This document shows positions 45,701 through 57,815 of a stretch of 64,000 bases of DNA, in pieces (the stretch's first letter is position 1; every line of letters begins with the position of its first letter). This DNA is from Onthophagus taurus (lineage: Eukaryota; Arthropoda; Insecta; Coleoptera; Scarabaeidae), in NCBI RefSeq assembly GCF_036711975.1, contig NC_091976.1, positions 31,558,001-31,622,000 of the forward strand. Reading direction: 5' to 3'. The notes below the pieces were generated by a model that searched no databases, was not told where the DNA came from, and worked only from the letters and a program-made list of their open reading frames with translations. The position numbers and the translations under genes were made by a program.

Positions 45701-46691
45701 TTAAGGGAGGAAGCACTATATCCAGGATAGGAAGAAGAAGGTTGAGGCCGATACCATCAGAATCCACGCAAGGGGACTTCGAATAAGTCAAAGCATCACC
45801 TACTTCGGTCGCAGTCACAAGCGTAAGAGAGAAGGAGCAAGATTTAAGAGAAGTAAGAATTTCATTAATTCATAATCGAATCATCGACTCATAATCAAGA
45901 TCCATCTGGACAGACGGAGAGTCAATCACTCCGAGGCCTCTCAAAATGTTCTCGGCACGACTCCAGGCTGCCTCTGGTAGAAATAAGATCTCTTAGCATA
46001 CTTACATTTATGATTACAGCGGTTGTGTAAAAGTCGATAATTTTCCCGGTTAGTACTAGAGGGTGGATCTTATCTCATCACTCAGCCAAGGTGCAGGCTG
46101 GTGCCTCATCCTGCGGTGCCTAAGTGGGGCATGTTTATCATAAAGATTAATGATTTTAGAATTAAAGTAATCCACTTTAGCATCAATATCTGCTAAACGA
46201 TACAGTGGAAGCCAATCAATCATCAGTGCTTCTCACAAGAGCAAATTAGTTTCAACTCACGGCAAGTCACAACACATCGAGAACGACTCAGATGCTGCAC
46301 CCGTAGAGCAAAATAGATTAAATCATGGTTGGTAAATTGCAAGGCAAACCATGTGTAAGTATGCCGTCTGGACAGGATATAATAATAAGATCAAGAAGAG
46401 AATGTGAGGTCCAGGATAAAACAGGATAGTCCCATAGATAACTGAATGCTTTTCCAAAATCTCATCTAACTGATCAAAATAGTTCATAGAAGGAGGGCAG
46501 TAAATACACCGATGATCGATGACATCAAAGATATTGGATTCAAATGTAAGTAGGAGATCATCAAAATGAGCACAAATACTTTGTGTGTTTATATGACAGA
46601 CTGATATGAAGTTGGTCAGTCCTCGGAAGAGGTCAATTGAGGGGATCCCCGTATAATCAGCGGGATCAATCATGCCACTACCATCAAACAT
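42781..46691 (-). pseudogene. CR1-like LINE, decayed host element
   Basis: Minus-strand remains in order from 46691: endonuclease start (TNFISVCHINTQSICAHFDD), a linker, reverse transcriptase from about 45818 (YSKSPCVDSDGIGLNLLLP, then FRQISILSVLSKALERLVY), palm and thumb text near 45190-45000 (LNNELSKVLNWSRRCGLQLN, SVKTQAVVFETRQ) and a C-terminal region 44998-44574 (LRCSLPPVVRHNLCYSLIFP, HFDYADAVYPDL). The tail resumes left of a nested insertion and ends in a TAAA-type simple repeat (gcaataaatggtaaataaat on minus, near 42820-42781). Many stops. The endonuclease-RT arrangement and simple-repeat tail suggest the CR1 group, but the clade is uncertain. Confidence 0.7.
43306..44557 (-). mobile_element. 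Second LINE nested in the first, 5'-truncated, 1252 bp
   Basis: Flanked by a perfect 16-bp target duplication, caactgtactgtaaat (43290-43305 and 44558-44573). The minus strand is open from the left of the YADD motif to the C-terminus (about 44550-43450): MLAYADDIVVMAREA, VNGGKTRMMKFCKGG, EYTYLGYVFRED, MYGAEVWGW, and a C-terminal zinc knuckle CRLCREEWETLEHMLNGC. The insertion begins inside the reverse transcriptase, so it is 5'-truncated. The coding part lacks stops, which points to a young insertion. It is more GC-rich than its surroundings. Confidence 0.88.
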
Positions 46692-46995
46692 AGGATTGGA
46701 CTGTGGGCTGAAGAGAGACTTCGCCTACTGCGGACCAGTTCTCTTGGAATGAAACACACTAAGTCATTTATGTCAAACCCGGGAATATTTTAGGACTTGC
46801 TCGTAGCAGCATTAAAGTTCTGATAGGTGTCTTTGCTGGGCACTGCCGTAACTTGTTGGGCATAGCCGACGATGTTGAATGCATGTTTTATGCCACTGCT
46901 CTGCTGTTAATCGCATCAGATTCTCGATTTTTGCATCGCAGTTTATCTCCCCAAAGGAAGAAATTCGTTAATAGCATTGGACTGCACAACTGGGT
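46692..46995 (+). mobile_element. LINE C-terminal fragment
   Basis: Plus-strand text reads RTSSLGMKHTKSFMSNPG and, in a shifted frame, ARSSIKVLIGVFAGHCRNLL, then a Cys region: the segment after RNase H in R1/I-like LINE proteins. It abuts the 5' end of the CR1-like element, opposite strand. Decayed. Confidence 0.6.
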
Positions 46996-47065
46996 ACAAT
47001 AGATCTTTGACGTTGCGATGCAAGGTTGGTTGGTCCACCAACCCAATATATGATTTATATAATGT

Positions 47066-47110
47066 AATGATATAAAATAATAAAAACACATCCTAAGTAT
47101 CACAAATCGA
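47066..47110. repeat. Direct repeat bracketing a LINE nest, right
   Basis: Partner of 42631-42676 (45 bp, four differences). Confidence 0.8.
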
Positions 47111-48156
47111 TAAGCCAGGACTTTCAAATCAACGCTTTCGCATTGTTTTAAGTTATTTTTAACAACACATTTTTTAAACATGTTATGAAACTAAATGTCA
47201 TTAAGCTATTATGTTTATCTTTAAGTGTAAGATAAGAATTTATAATTTTAAATTTTGTAGTCAAATAAAATCGTTTTTTGGTACATATTAATAACATTTT
47301 CTTAATAAAGTAAGTATTAAGTATGGCACTTAATAGCTTAAGTTAAACGCAGTCAGAGACAAATCTTGAGCTTTGCCAAGAACGATATTTGGAAATGTTA
47401 AGAAGGATATTGATGGATAATGGCAATGATCGCCAATATTATCAAAGACCACAATAATTATTGTCCTCAAAAGATCTTGATGTTTCCAATTAAACAATAC
47501 ATAATTTATATTAGTGCATCAGTACCACATAAAATATAAAAATATTAAGTGTATAGGCCACTCAATTAGCACAAAATATGTACAGACCTAGTGACATCTA
47601 TTAATGAAATTACTAATCCTATACATCAAATTTTACAACGATTTATTTAACAAATCATTTTTAAAAATTACATTTTAAGACCTAAATTATCCTCCCACAA
47701 ATAATCTGATACAAATAATACAAACATTTAACAATTATTTATTTTATTTATCTCAAAAAAAAATTATTAACACCGACATCTTTGATCACAAATTGAACTA
47801 TTCGCAATCAGTTTGACATTTAAAATCTCTTTCAAAACTGAAAATATTTTCCTAATTTTCCCAACAATACCGAATTTTAATTCATAATTTATTACCAAAA
47901 ATCAGTTCAAGTCGCATAGGTACGTTTATTGTTTAGAATTCAATTGGTCCATGTCAAAACAAAAAAGTCATTTTTTCCTTTCGAAATTGTCATTTTTTAT
48001 TTAAAAAGAGCAAAAACTCGCAATAATGTTAGTTTTTCTGTTAAATAGAAGTGGAACGTTAATTTATCGGTAAAACGATATCTTCTTACAAGTCGGCGCC
48101 CGCCATTAAATTCCGTGTGCCGGCGATTTGGGCAATTTCGAGATTCGCCTGCAAAA
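47111..48156. other. Intergenic region upstream of AIF
   Basis: AT-rich DNA with no open frame of note. The last 100 bases before the start codon are less AT-rich and lack a TATA box, consistent with a housekeeping-type promoter and 5' leader. Confidence 0.5.
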
Positions 48157-51100
48157 ATGCTCAGATTTCGGCATTTGGCGACGTTTGGCATAAAATCGGC
48201 TCGTCCGATTAAATTGAGCCCACAAAATTCTACAGGTAGGCCCCAACAAGACGTAATTTCATGTAAACTAACCTATATTGTCGAATATAACCTTACTTTG
48301 TCATGTGCTAATTTCTTTTATAATTTGTAGGACCACAAACGTTTTTTATCGCCCATAGATACTATTCAAGACCACCAAATAAAGATAATAAAGTAGGTAG
48401 AAAAACGGAACCTATAACAAAGTTTGATAGAGTACAAATTGGGGGACATCCTGATTGTAGACCTAGAGAAAGACGACCGTGTGGTCCACCAGAATTAAAT
48501 CCTTGTACTAGAAAGGTTTCCCAACCCATCCTTATATCCTAATTATTCAAATTTAGTTAAAAATTATTAAATTTATTTTTTTTTTTTTAGAATATCCCAT
48601 CATTACAAGAATGTATAAAACCCAACGAAATGAGTAAACTTCCTAAATTAGAGTGTGCTTTTGATGCTATCGAAGCAGAACATCGCCGGAGAAATAGGAA
48701 CATTTTAATTATAGGTTTATTGTTTGCAGCACTTAGTATAGGGGCTGTAAGTTACTTTAATTAAGTACATAACCCTTTATAATTATTTTTTTTGTTATTA
48801 GTTAGTGTTGTATTTAAATGCAACTGAAGATAAACCACCAAAGAGAAAACCAAAACCAAAAAGACCAGCCAAACCAAGTAAGTTAAATTGGTACAATTCA
48901 AGAATCATCATGTGGCTTAAAAATCAATAATTTTTTTTAATCAAATTTAAATAATAAATGTCCTTATTTACCATCTATAAACTAAAGATAACCTAAAATC
49001 TATATCTGATGCCCTCTTTAAACATTACTTAATGATTTATTTCAGAATTTTGTGTAAAAATTCAATTTTGAGTTAGGTTAATTAACATTTAAACAAGTAT
49101 GAATTTCCCAAATATCAGGTTAGGCATGGAGCAGAGGGTGGTTTTGTTACATTAATATTCAGGTCCATGTGAGTAGGTAGATGGTAAATAAAGACATTTC
49201 AGTTGTTGTGGCTTTTTTGACACACAATCTAATAACACAGAGTCTATTGACACACAGTCCATTGTAGTCCAATAATAATGCAGTCCATATAACATGCAGT
49301 CTCAGCAATGTAATAAAAATGTTTATAAAACATCTATAGCACCAAAATAAGCACAATTTATATAATATATTAGTCTTTTTCAATTATTTTATACCTATGT
49401 CTTGATCTACCATAAAATAGTTATATAACATCTATAAAACCACAATAAAAATTGTTTAACATCTTTATATAATAATTTTATAAATGTGTTAACAAAATTT
49501 TTAAAATAATTAATATAAATAACTTTTAAAATAACTCTAACTATTTTATGATAAAGTAATATGAGCGTCTATAACATGTTTATAAAATTATTAAATAATT
49601 ATTTTATAATAACTATACAGGGTAATTCAAATTCGACCCCCACCATTGGGATCTCACAAACCATAAGAGATACAGAAATGGTTAAATGGGGACAAAGTTG
49701 CGTATCTTAGAGCTCATCATTTTTCAACTAAGTTTTTGGATCTAGCCGTTTTAGTTTTTAAAATATGGCCGAAAAGCAAAAAAAAAAGATTTTTTCGTTT
49801 TTTGCCTATAACTCCTTTATTTTTCGTTTTTTCATGAATCTGAAAAAACATTCTTAAGGCAACTTTTTATGAAAAATGTCTTGACACAACTAGAAATTTT
49901 CTCCGACGGTTTTCGTGAAACTATCATCAGGTTTATTCTTTGTTTTGAATAATTAAATGTTTTTTTAAAAACAAAATGTGTGAAAATCAAATATGGCGTT
50001 TATAAGAAAAAATAAACCTGATGATAGTTTCACGAAAATAAAACGTCGGAGAAAATTTCTAGTTGTGTCATTGACATTCTGTATCTCTTATGGTTTCTGA
50101 GATCCTAATGGTGGGGGTCGAATTTGAATTACTCTATATATCTATTGTAAAGTATCAGGACCAAAAAATCTTCGCATTTCATCGACTACATATGTGAGAT
50201 TGTGTACATTGCTGATAATAAAATCTTCTCCATAGATATTGGCAGAATCCTCTAAAAAACTTTCAAGTAGCGTTTGAGCCAACCTAAGAAAAAATTCGTA
50301 GGCATTACATGAGCAAATAGTTATAGCACAAAATAATTTCAAAAAATGTTTGTATCGAAAGATAATACGTCTTTTAGTATCACTATTCCAAGATAATGCA
50401 AAAAATGTGTGATACTCTTTACTCTTCCATTGACATAAACCGTCTAAACCACGAACAGCTCTATGAACTTCAGAAAGCATTTTACAGTTCAGCAGGAAAT
50501 TTTCCTTGCAGACAATTTACTTCTATAGTTGTCAAAACTACCATCTCTCCAACCCAATAAACAGTTATTTCTTCAGAAACCCGAAAGTTTCTAGTTGATA
50601 GGTTTGTCTAATGTGTGTTGGGTTCTTTACTATTGACGAAGTACACAAAGCATTACATGGGATAGCGTTGAATAAACTTTATTCAATAAAGCACCTGGAG
50701 CGGATAATCTGCCACCAATCTTGATTAGGAACTGCTCTGAGGCTATGGCAATACCCCTACAGTTAATTTATAATAAATCTTTGCAACAGGGGATTTTTCC
50801 AGACGCGTGGAAGTAGGCCAACGTAGTTCCAATTTTTAAAAATGGTGCTAGGAATTTACTTACTAATTACCGACCGATATCATTATTGCCTATTCTTTGC
50901 AAGGTTTTTGGGAAATTAGTGTACATCGGCGTATTTTTTCAAGTCAAACAGAATATACATATGAGTCAACATGGGTTTTATCCCGGACGATCAGTTGAAA
51001 CCAATTTATTGGAATACACAGATTTTCTGTTCTCAGCATTTGATAGCAACTTACAGGTGGATGCGGTGTACACTGATTTTAACAAGGCATTTGATAAGGT

Positions 51101-54100
51101 GGACCACACTATACTGTTAAATAAGTTACGATGTTTTGGCGTGACGGGTGGCTTACTGCGTTGGTTTGGTTCCTACGTGTCTGAACGCATCCAAGTGGTA
51201 CGCATAGGCCAAGGTTTATATATTAAAGGTTGTCTAAGTACCTATGCTGCAATACTTTGTTTTAGTTTGTGAGCGAGGGGCAAGAGCAGGAGTGTTTCGT
51301 GACGTAAGCGATCACGGATTGCGCACGCAACCTCATGGCCATGTGGTGCTCCGTCCATTTGTTTAATTTGAATTGCTTGGCGGTATTATCACAGTATAAA
51401 GTAAAGCAGTAGTCTCACTTCGTGTCGGCACCTTTGACGTCGTGTCCGTACATTTTTTACTGCACCATTGAAATAATTGTCACAACAAACTTTTATGTCG
51501 ATAATAAAGATCACTCATCTCATAAGGTAGCAAACGTGGCATGAATGCGTGCAGCGTGTGCGCAGTAGCAAAACTGAGGACGCCATATAAGGCAAGTGAG
51601 ACTACTGATTTACTTTATACTGTGGTATTATTTTCCACATGTGACGTAATGCGCAGTATGGTTGCGTACGAATCTAGACAACCTCTTATATATAAACCTT
51701 GCGCATAGGCGGCTACTCTTCGTATCCATCTATAGTGACTTTTGTCGTGCCTCAGGGTAGTCACCTGGGACCACTATTATTTTTAATATATGTTAACGAT
51801 ATATTTTCTTGTATAACAAATTCGCGCTGTTAAATGTGTGAAGTTGCAGACTGACCTTGACAGGCTTGACCAGTTCTGTGTTAGAAATCACCTTATGTTA
51901 AATATTGCCAAATATAATTTCATTTACAAAAAAACGCTATTACATCAAATATAATAATTGTATTGGTACGAAAGGCCTGCGTCGAGTGACGCACACCGTC
52001 GATGAAGAGAAGCTGATATTTGACAGACATGTTGACGGAGTGGTTGTAAAGTGTTACAGAATGTTAGGCTTTATAAAACGATCTACCGAGCATTTCACAA
52101 ACTCAAGTGCAATTATAAGCATGTATACTGCTTATATTAGCAGTGTCTTAAACTTTGGAAGCATTGTCTAGAATCCACAATATGCGGTTTACATCGAACG
52201 GTCTACTATCTTTGCTACAGAACCAGATGTGAATATGTCGATTATCCCGCAAGTTGTGAGATGTTCACATTTCTGACTCTCCGTCAACGACGAGCATACA
52301 ATGACGTACATTTTCTGTTTAGGCTTGTCAGTGGTCTTGTTTAATTGCGATTTATTCGCGTATAATCCAGCTAGTGTCAAGCGCAACATCAGAACCGCCA
52401 TTATATCTTCATCTGCCGTATCGCTATGATTGTAATGCCTTAATGCTCTGTCTTTAAGCTTGTTTTAGAAATTAGGATTTTTTTTAGTTGTACTTTATAA
52501 ATGTATGGAACAACTTTATTGGGTTCGTCCCGTTGTTGTTCTCTTGTTCAAATTAAAAAAAAAACTAGAACTAACACTAGACCTAGAACTAGAGAACTTA
52601 GAGACGTGCGGTTAAAGCTACTTTAGTAAAAATAACATTACTTTTAAGTTTATCAGATTGATTTTATGCGTGGCTATAAAATAAACAGTTTGTTGGTTAG
52701 GTGTTAACCGGTTTAATCGTAAAATACATGATTAACATTGCTTGTGACGTCACATCGAAACTTTAATGTGATTTTCCTACACTTTTCCGCATTTTCTTTT
52801 TATTTTTAACGTGTTTTTTGGGATTGATTAAAAAAAATCGTCGATTTTTAAAACATGGTGATTCTTGAATTTTTCCATTAAATCTAATTTATAAGCAAAA
52901 ATGACTTACGAATCAAAATTAATTAACACTTCATTAATCACCAATAAACACAATTGAATTGAATTAATGTCTGTAATAAAAAAAATCTTTTAATATAAAG
53001 ATAAATTTTATTTTCTCTTCCAGTAAAAGGAGTTCCAATTAAAAACCCAGCAAATTCGGGTGATATCCCCGCCGAAGTTCCCTATTTATTAATAGGTGGT
53101 GGTACAGCTGCATTCTCTGCATTTCGCGCAATAAAATCAAGCGATCCAACGGCTCAAGTTTTAGTAGTAAGCGCAGATGGTTTTTACCCTTACATGCGTC
53201 CGCCGCTTTCTAAAGAACTTTGGTTCGGCGAAGATGAAAGTGTTGCGCGAAATCTAGAATTTAAACAATGGAATGGTTCCCAAAGAAGTCTTTTTTACGA
53301 ACCCGATGATTTCTATGTGCCATGTCGGGAATTACTCGATACTCCAAACGGTGGAGTAGCAGTCGCTCGTGGATGGTCGATTTCTCATTTAGACGTCGTC
53401 GAGCGTATTGCGTACCTCGAAAATGGACAAGAAATTAAATACGGAAAGTGCCTTATTGCAACGGGGGCATCGCCGAAAAATCTAGATGTTTTTGAAAATG
53501 CTGAAGATGCTGTTAAAGAAAACGTTACGATTTACAGGGATGTTTATGATTTTAAATATATGTTTGATATATTAGGAGGGGCTAAAGCGATTGCGATTGT
53601 TGGTGGTGGATTTCTTGGAAGTGAATTAGCTTGCGCGTTTGGTAGAAAATTTAAAAAGGAAGGAACACAAGAGGTTTATCAAATTTTTAAAGAAGGTGGT
53701 AATATGGGAAAAGTCCTTCCGGAATATTTAAGCTTTTGGACTACGGATAAAATTAAACACGAAGGCGTACATGTATTAACTAATAGTGAGGTTATGTCGG
53801 CGGTTCCCTCCAAAGATAGAGTTAAATTAACGCTAAATAACGGAAAGGATATTATCGTGGATAAGGTTGTTGTGGCTGTTGGAGTCGAGCCAAACACTCA
53901 AATAGCAGAAAAATCCGATTTAGAAACTGATCCAGATCTTGGAGGATATTTAGTCAACACCGAACTTCAAGCTAGATCAAATTTATACATCGCTGGAGAT
54001 TGTGCGTGCTTTTACGACGTAAAATTGGGTAGAAGAAGAGTTGAGCACCATGACCACGCAGTTATTTCCGGTCGATTAGCAGGAGAAAACATGACAGGTG

Positions 54101-54549
54101 GTGCAAAACCATATCTTCATCAAAGTATGTTTTGGTCTGATTTAGGACCGGAAGTTGGTTATGAAGCGATTGGAATTATCGATTCAACTTTACCAACAGT
54201 TGGTGTATTTGCCAAAGCCAGCGATAAAGATAATCCAAAAGCAGTGATAACCGCATCAGATGACGGTCTTCGTTCGGAAACTGTTCCACCAGAATGTAAA
54301 AAATACGCTGCTACTTCACCGGAAGCTGAGAAAAAAGCACAGGATAATAGAAGGGAGATGAGTAAACCAATGGAAGGTGAAGATTTTGGAAAAGGAGTTA
54401 TTTTTTATTTAAGGGATGATATCGTAGTCGGAATTGTATTATGGAATGTATTCAATCGAATGCAAATTGCTAGACAAGTATTAAAAGATGAACGAAAGTA
54501 CGAAGATTTAAATGAAGTCGCGAAGTTGTTTAATATACACGAAGATTGA
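48157..54549 (+). CDS. AIF: Apoptosis-inducing factor, mitochondrial (AIFM1-like)
   Basis: FAD-dependent NADH oxidoreductase of the mitochondrial intermembrane space that supports respiratory-complex assembly and, when released, promotes DNA fragmentation. Exons: 48157-48235, 48331-48515, 48591-48746, 48802-48877, 53024-54549; GT-AG, 673 residues. The N-terminus (MLRFRHLATFGIKSARPIK) is a basic, acid-poor import signal. A transmembrane segment spans exons 3-4 (ILIIGLLFAALSIGALVLYL), followed by a Lys/Pro-rich linker (KPPKRKPKPKRPAKP). The last exon holds the whole enzyme: FAD site IGGGTAAFSAFRAIK, MRPPLSKELWF, NADH site AIVGGGFLGSELACA, the second FAD motif YIAGDCACFYD, HHDHAVISGRLAGENM, then the AIF C-terminal domain. 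The intron before it is 4146 bp and full of mobile elements; the others are short. Confidence 0.95.
48895..48955 (+). repeat. Dispersed repeat, copy 1 (AIF intron, left)
   Basis: attcaagaatcatcatgtgg followed by a ttaaaaatcaa-T-rich stretch. An inverted copy lies at about 52795-52876 in the same intron, and a third copy, in direct orientation, at 63459-63530. Confidence 0.75.
49616..50138. mobile_element. Non-autonomous inverted-repeat element, 523 bp
   Basis: Terminal inverted repeats of about 60 bp (outermost tacagggtaattcaaattcg; rightmost end is its near-complement gaatttgaattactctata) bordered by TA. A second pair of internal inverted repeats (about 49877-49940 and 50010-50080; shared gaaactatcatcaggtttat) makes most of the element foldable. 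No coding capacity. It lies in the big AIF intron. Confidence 0.85.
50640..52570 (+). pseudogene. LINE in the AIF intron, decayed
   Basis: Plus-strand reverse transcriptase: APGADNLPPILIRNCSEA, NYRPISLLPILCKVFGKL, MSQHGFYPGRSVETNLLEY, VYTDFNKAFDKVDHTILL. Interrupted at 51209 by another element; it resumes at 51710 with VPQGSHLGPLLFLIYVNDIF. The C-terminal part (51840-52180) shows YRMLGFIKRSTEHF and SVLNFGSIVW. It ends in an A tract (about 52553-52566). Same orientation as AIF. Stops and shifts throughout. Either CR1- or Jockey-like; the clade is not resolved. Confidence 0.75.
51210..51701. mobile_element. Non-autonomous DNA element with 9-bp duplication, 492 bp
   Basis: Flanked by a perfect 9-bp direct repeat, cgcataggc (51201-51209 and 51702-51710), inside the LINE reverse transcriptase. 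Terminal inverted repeat: caaggtttatatat...ggttgtcta at both ends with a few differences. An inner inverted repeat also exists (cacagtataaagtaaagcag near 51389 and its complement near 51595-51625). A 9-bp duplication fits the Mutator-like (MULE) superfamily best; hAT elements make 8 bp. No coding capacity. Confidence 0.8.
52563..52610. repeat. Fragment of the palindromic CTAG satellite
   Basis: ctagaactaacactagacct and the next bases match one arm of the satellite at 6826-11950. It directly follows the A tract of the LINE. Confidence 0.75.
52795..52876 (-). repeat. Dispersed repeat, copy 2 (AIF intron, right, inverted)
   Basis: Its reverse complement reads attcaagaatcaccatgttt then aaaaatcgacgatttttttt, matching copies at 48895 and 63459. 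Together with copy 1 it brackets about 3.9 kb of the intron as an inverted pair. Confidence 0.75.
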
Positions 54550-55715
54550 AGAATTAATTTTTTATGAGACAATGATCTAAAATAAAAAAAAAAAAAGAAT
54601 TTAACCATATACAATTAAGAGTGGTTTTTGTTAGATTTCACTTTTTTGTTGTTACTGACACTTAACCATTTTTTTTTGTAGTTTAAGTTTTGTAAATAGG
54701 TTGTTTTCTTTTTTTAAAACATAAAAATCATGTATATTTTAATCATGTACATAAGTTCTAAGGACTTTTTGGTGCATGGTTTTTGTAAATGACACCCACT
54801 CTAATTGGAATAGTTTATTTCTTTTTTTTTTCTATACTTTATGTGTAATGATGATGTGCTATAATTTTTTGCATTTGTTTTGTTAAATTTGTACACAAAG
54901 AAATTGATATGAAAACATTTTATTATTTTTTTATGGTTTTTTAGCTCCCATTGTTACTTTTGAATACCTTGACGTTGTTTATCTATTTCCAATTCCTTTT
55001 ATATGTATTTCTGTATTTAAATCTAAATTTGGATTTAAATAAACGTTATCTACTTGGAGGCGAAAGAGGATTTACCTCTCTAAAAAGATCGCTAAGATCC
55101 CGAATATATTTTAGAGTGTACTCAAACATCTTATTCCAGATCCGAACCAGGAAAGGTATTGATTAAGATTAATCAAATCGAGACTTTATGATAATACATA
55201 ATTTTTATCAACAGATGATGCAGTTACTTCTGGTATCAAAAATTCTCTCAAAAACATTAATTGCGTAATTTTATCTCTATTTTGCGAATGGCCTGCAGTA
55301 TGCTAGCAGAGGGTAGAAGATTTATTGATTAGAAAAGGGAATAGAGAAAGAAGGCGGATGAATGAGAGAATTTGGCTGACTTAAATTGGTAGTCATTGGT
55401 AATCTAGGTGAGTGTCAATCATTGATATCTATATATTTTTGTAATAATCTTTGAGAAAGACAATACCAAAATACATCGACGATTATTTACATACATATTT
55501 GTAAGATATTTATTGTAATCTAGTACACTATAAGATTCATCATCTTAGAATTCTTTTTTTATTTCGGTTTTAAATTTTGTATTACTCAATGATTTGATAT
55601 TACTTGGCAATAGATTGAACAATTTTACTGCTGCGTAATTCGGGTTATTTTACTATTTACTTATCCTATCAAAGGAAAGAATAAGGTCATCTCTGCGTCT
55701 GGTGTTATCTGAATG
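54550..55715. other. 3' region of AIF and intergenic DNA
   Basis: An aataaa signal followed by an A run lies at about 54580-54594, the likely poly(A) site of AIF. The remainder is AT-rich without recognised genes. A 30-bp sequence at 55400-55429 recurs at 60959-60988. Confidence 0.5.
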
Positions 55716-55717
55716 TA

Positions 55718-57112
55718 CAGGGTGGTTCAAATTCGATGTCCGAATAGGCTAACTCGAAAACTATAAGAGTTAGAAGAAAAGTAGCTGAGATGTCATGATC
55801 TCGTTTTTCGAGAAACTGCTAATGCCGAAAACCTCATAGCGCTATCGTCTTTTGTATTTCCGCTAGAGGCCGAAATTGAAAATATCGTAAAACAAGCAAG
55901 TGCAATTATCTTCGTTATTATTCTAGGTGGAGTATTATAACTAAGACATTATATGGACACTTTTTTACAGAGAATTTCATGACGTAGTCAAAAAAAAATT
56001 GTCGGTTTTAGATTTTGAGATATTATCACAATTTTGGTTTTTTTAAATGGAAACAACCACTGATTATACGCTTAATAAATTCGTTATTTTTTCTGATTAC
56101 AAAAATATAGGGTTTGACAGGTTTATTTCTTATTGCTTTAGAATAAAACTAAAAATAAACTTTTCTCTTAGTGTCGTCGAAAAAATTAAATTTACAGTTT
56201 CCTGTAAATTACGGTTCTATAACTAAAAATTAAAAAAACATATTTCTGATATTTGAAACAATATATTTGTTGAACTGTTTAATTTATATATGTTTTACAC
56301 AAAAGTTGGAATATATTGCATTATTTCACATTTTTTATTACGATTTAATATTATTTTTAAATGACTTAATAAATTATCGATAGATGGCGCTCATGTTTTT
56401 TTTTTAATTCAAATAAACATAGCAGCATTTGTTTGTATTCAAAAATTTTCAGAAGTGTCACTTTAAAAATCCTTTAAGATCAATTACGAAAATTTTAAAA
56501 AGTTTGACATGTTAGAATGTTACATATTAAAAAATTATTTGTTTTTAAATACCAGAAGGTATCTTCGTATTTAATTGTTAACTTTTTAGATTTTACCTAG
56601 CGCCCCGTAACTTACAGGAAACTGTAAATTTAATTTCCTCGACGACACTAGATGGAAATTTTATAAAAAAAGTTTATTTTTAGCTTTATTATAAAACAAT
56701 AAGAAATAGACCTATCGAACCCTATATTTATGTAATCAGAAAAAAATAACTAATTTAATAAGCGAATAATCAGTGGTGGTTTCCATTTAAAAAAACGAAA
56801 ATTCTCATATCTTAAAATCTAAAACCGAAAAATTTTTTTTGACTATGTCATGAAATTTTCTGTAAAAAAGTGTCCATATAATGTCGTAGTTATAATACTT
56901 CACCTATAATAATAACCAAGATAATTGCACTTATTGGTTTTACGATATTTTCAATTTTGGCCTCTAGGGGAAAAACAAAAGTCGATAGCGCTATGAGGTT
57001 TTCGGCATTAACAATTTCTCGAAAAACGAGATCATGACATGTAAGCTACTTTTTTTCTAACTCTTATAGTTTCCGAGTTAGCCTATTCGGACATCGAATT
57101 TGAACCACCCTG
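55718..57112. mobile_element. Foldback-type DNA element with arms of about 500 bp
   Basis: Starts TA-cagggtggttcaaattcg and ends with its complement cgaatttgaaccaccctg-TA. The two arms (about 55718-56215 and 56610-57112) are inverted copies, with matching inner text such as gatagcgctatgaggttttc (right arm) and tacagtttcctgtaaatt-type palindromes at the inner edge. About 390 bp of unmatched DNA separate them. No coding capacity. TA borders and the CAGGG end suggest mobilisation by a Tc1/mariner-type transposase. Confidence 0.88.
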
Positions 57113-57114
57113 TA

Positions 57115-57815
57115 CTTCTGAATTTTTTGTGTAAATACAGACATGTTAATATAAGACAGCACGGTAAGGTTAGTATGTTTAATCTTTTAAAATATGTTCT
57201 ACAACTGTCTCTATGTCCTCGCCGCTTTTTACTGTAGCTTAAAAATGGTTTCCATTTCCAATTATTACAGTTTTTAGGCTATACAGGATGTATATAAATT
57301 GATGCGAAAAGTTTTAAGGGGTCAAAACCACTTCTCCTCCAAGTTACAGCCCTCTAAAATAAGAGGAAAAGAATTGTTTTTCTTTAATAAATCCACTACG
57401 GAGGAATTTGGAAGGATAAAATTTGATTAGATCTGATCAAGAAATACCTAATAGAGAATTCGATAGATTTGGGTGTTGATTTGCTTGAGGTTGATAGCTT
57501 TCTGAAGGTGTTAGACTTTTTAGCTTAATCAACTCGAAGAGTAGCTACTTGGAAACAACGTGGAAATTTACGAATCAATATTTTACATTTATTTAGCTAA
57601 AACAACGAATATCACGAAGTTTATCAAGATTTATAACCTAAGGTTTTTATGTAAAGAGAATTTCGACATTAACTTCTTCTCCTGTAATGCTTTTTGAAAT
57701 TTGTATCTCACTTCTTATAACATCCTGATCCGCTGACGGTAATTATTAACAAATATTAATTAGTTTTTAAATTAACTTTATTATCATAACCTCTAACAGT
57801 CTCTTCTCTTGATAT
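57115..57815. other. Intergenic DNA with an unpaired CAGG element end
   Basis: At 57284 the sequence TA-caggatgtatataaattg resembles a DNA-element terminus but has no partner. Otherwise no feature was recognised. Confidence 0.4.

Noticed and set aside
48115-48330. ATG at 48115 as the AIF start
   Set aside because: It is in frame, but the ATG at 48157 begins a better mitochondrial import signal; the upstream start would add an atypical segment. It cannot be fully excluded.
49159-49383. Minus-strand 74-codon ORF in the AIF intron
   Set aside because: No motif, AT-rich and intronic; most likely chance.
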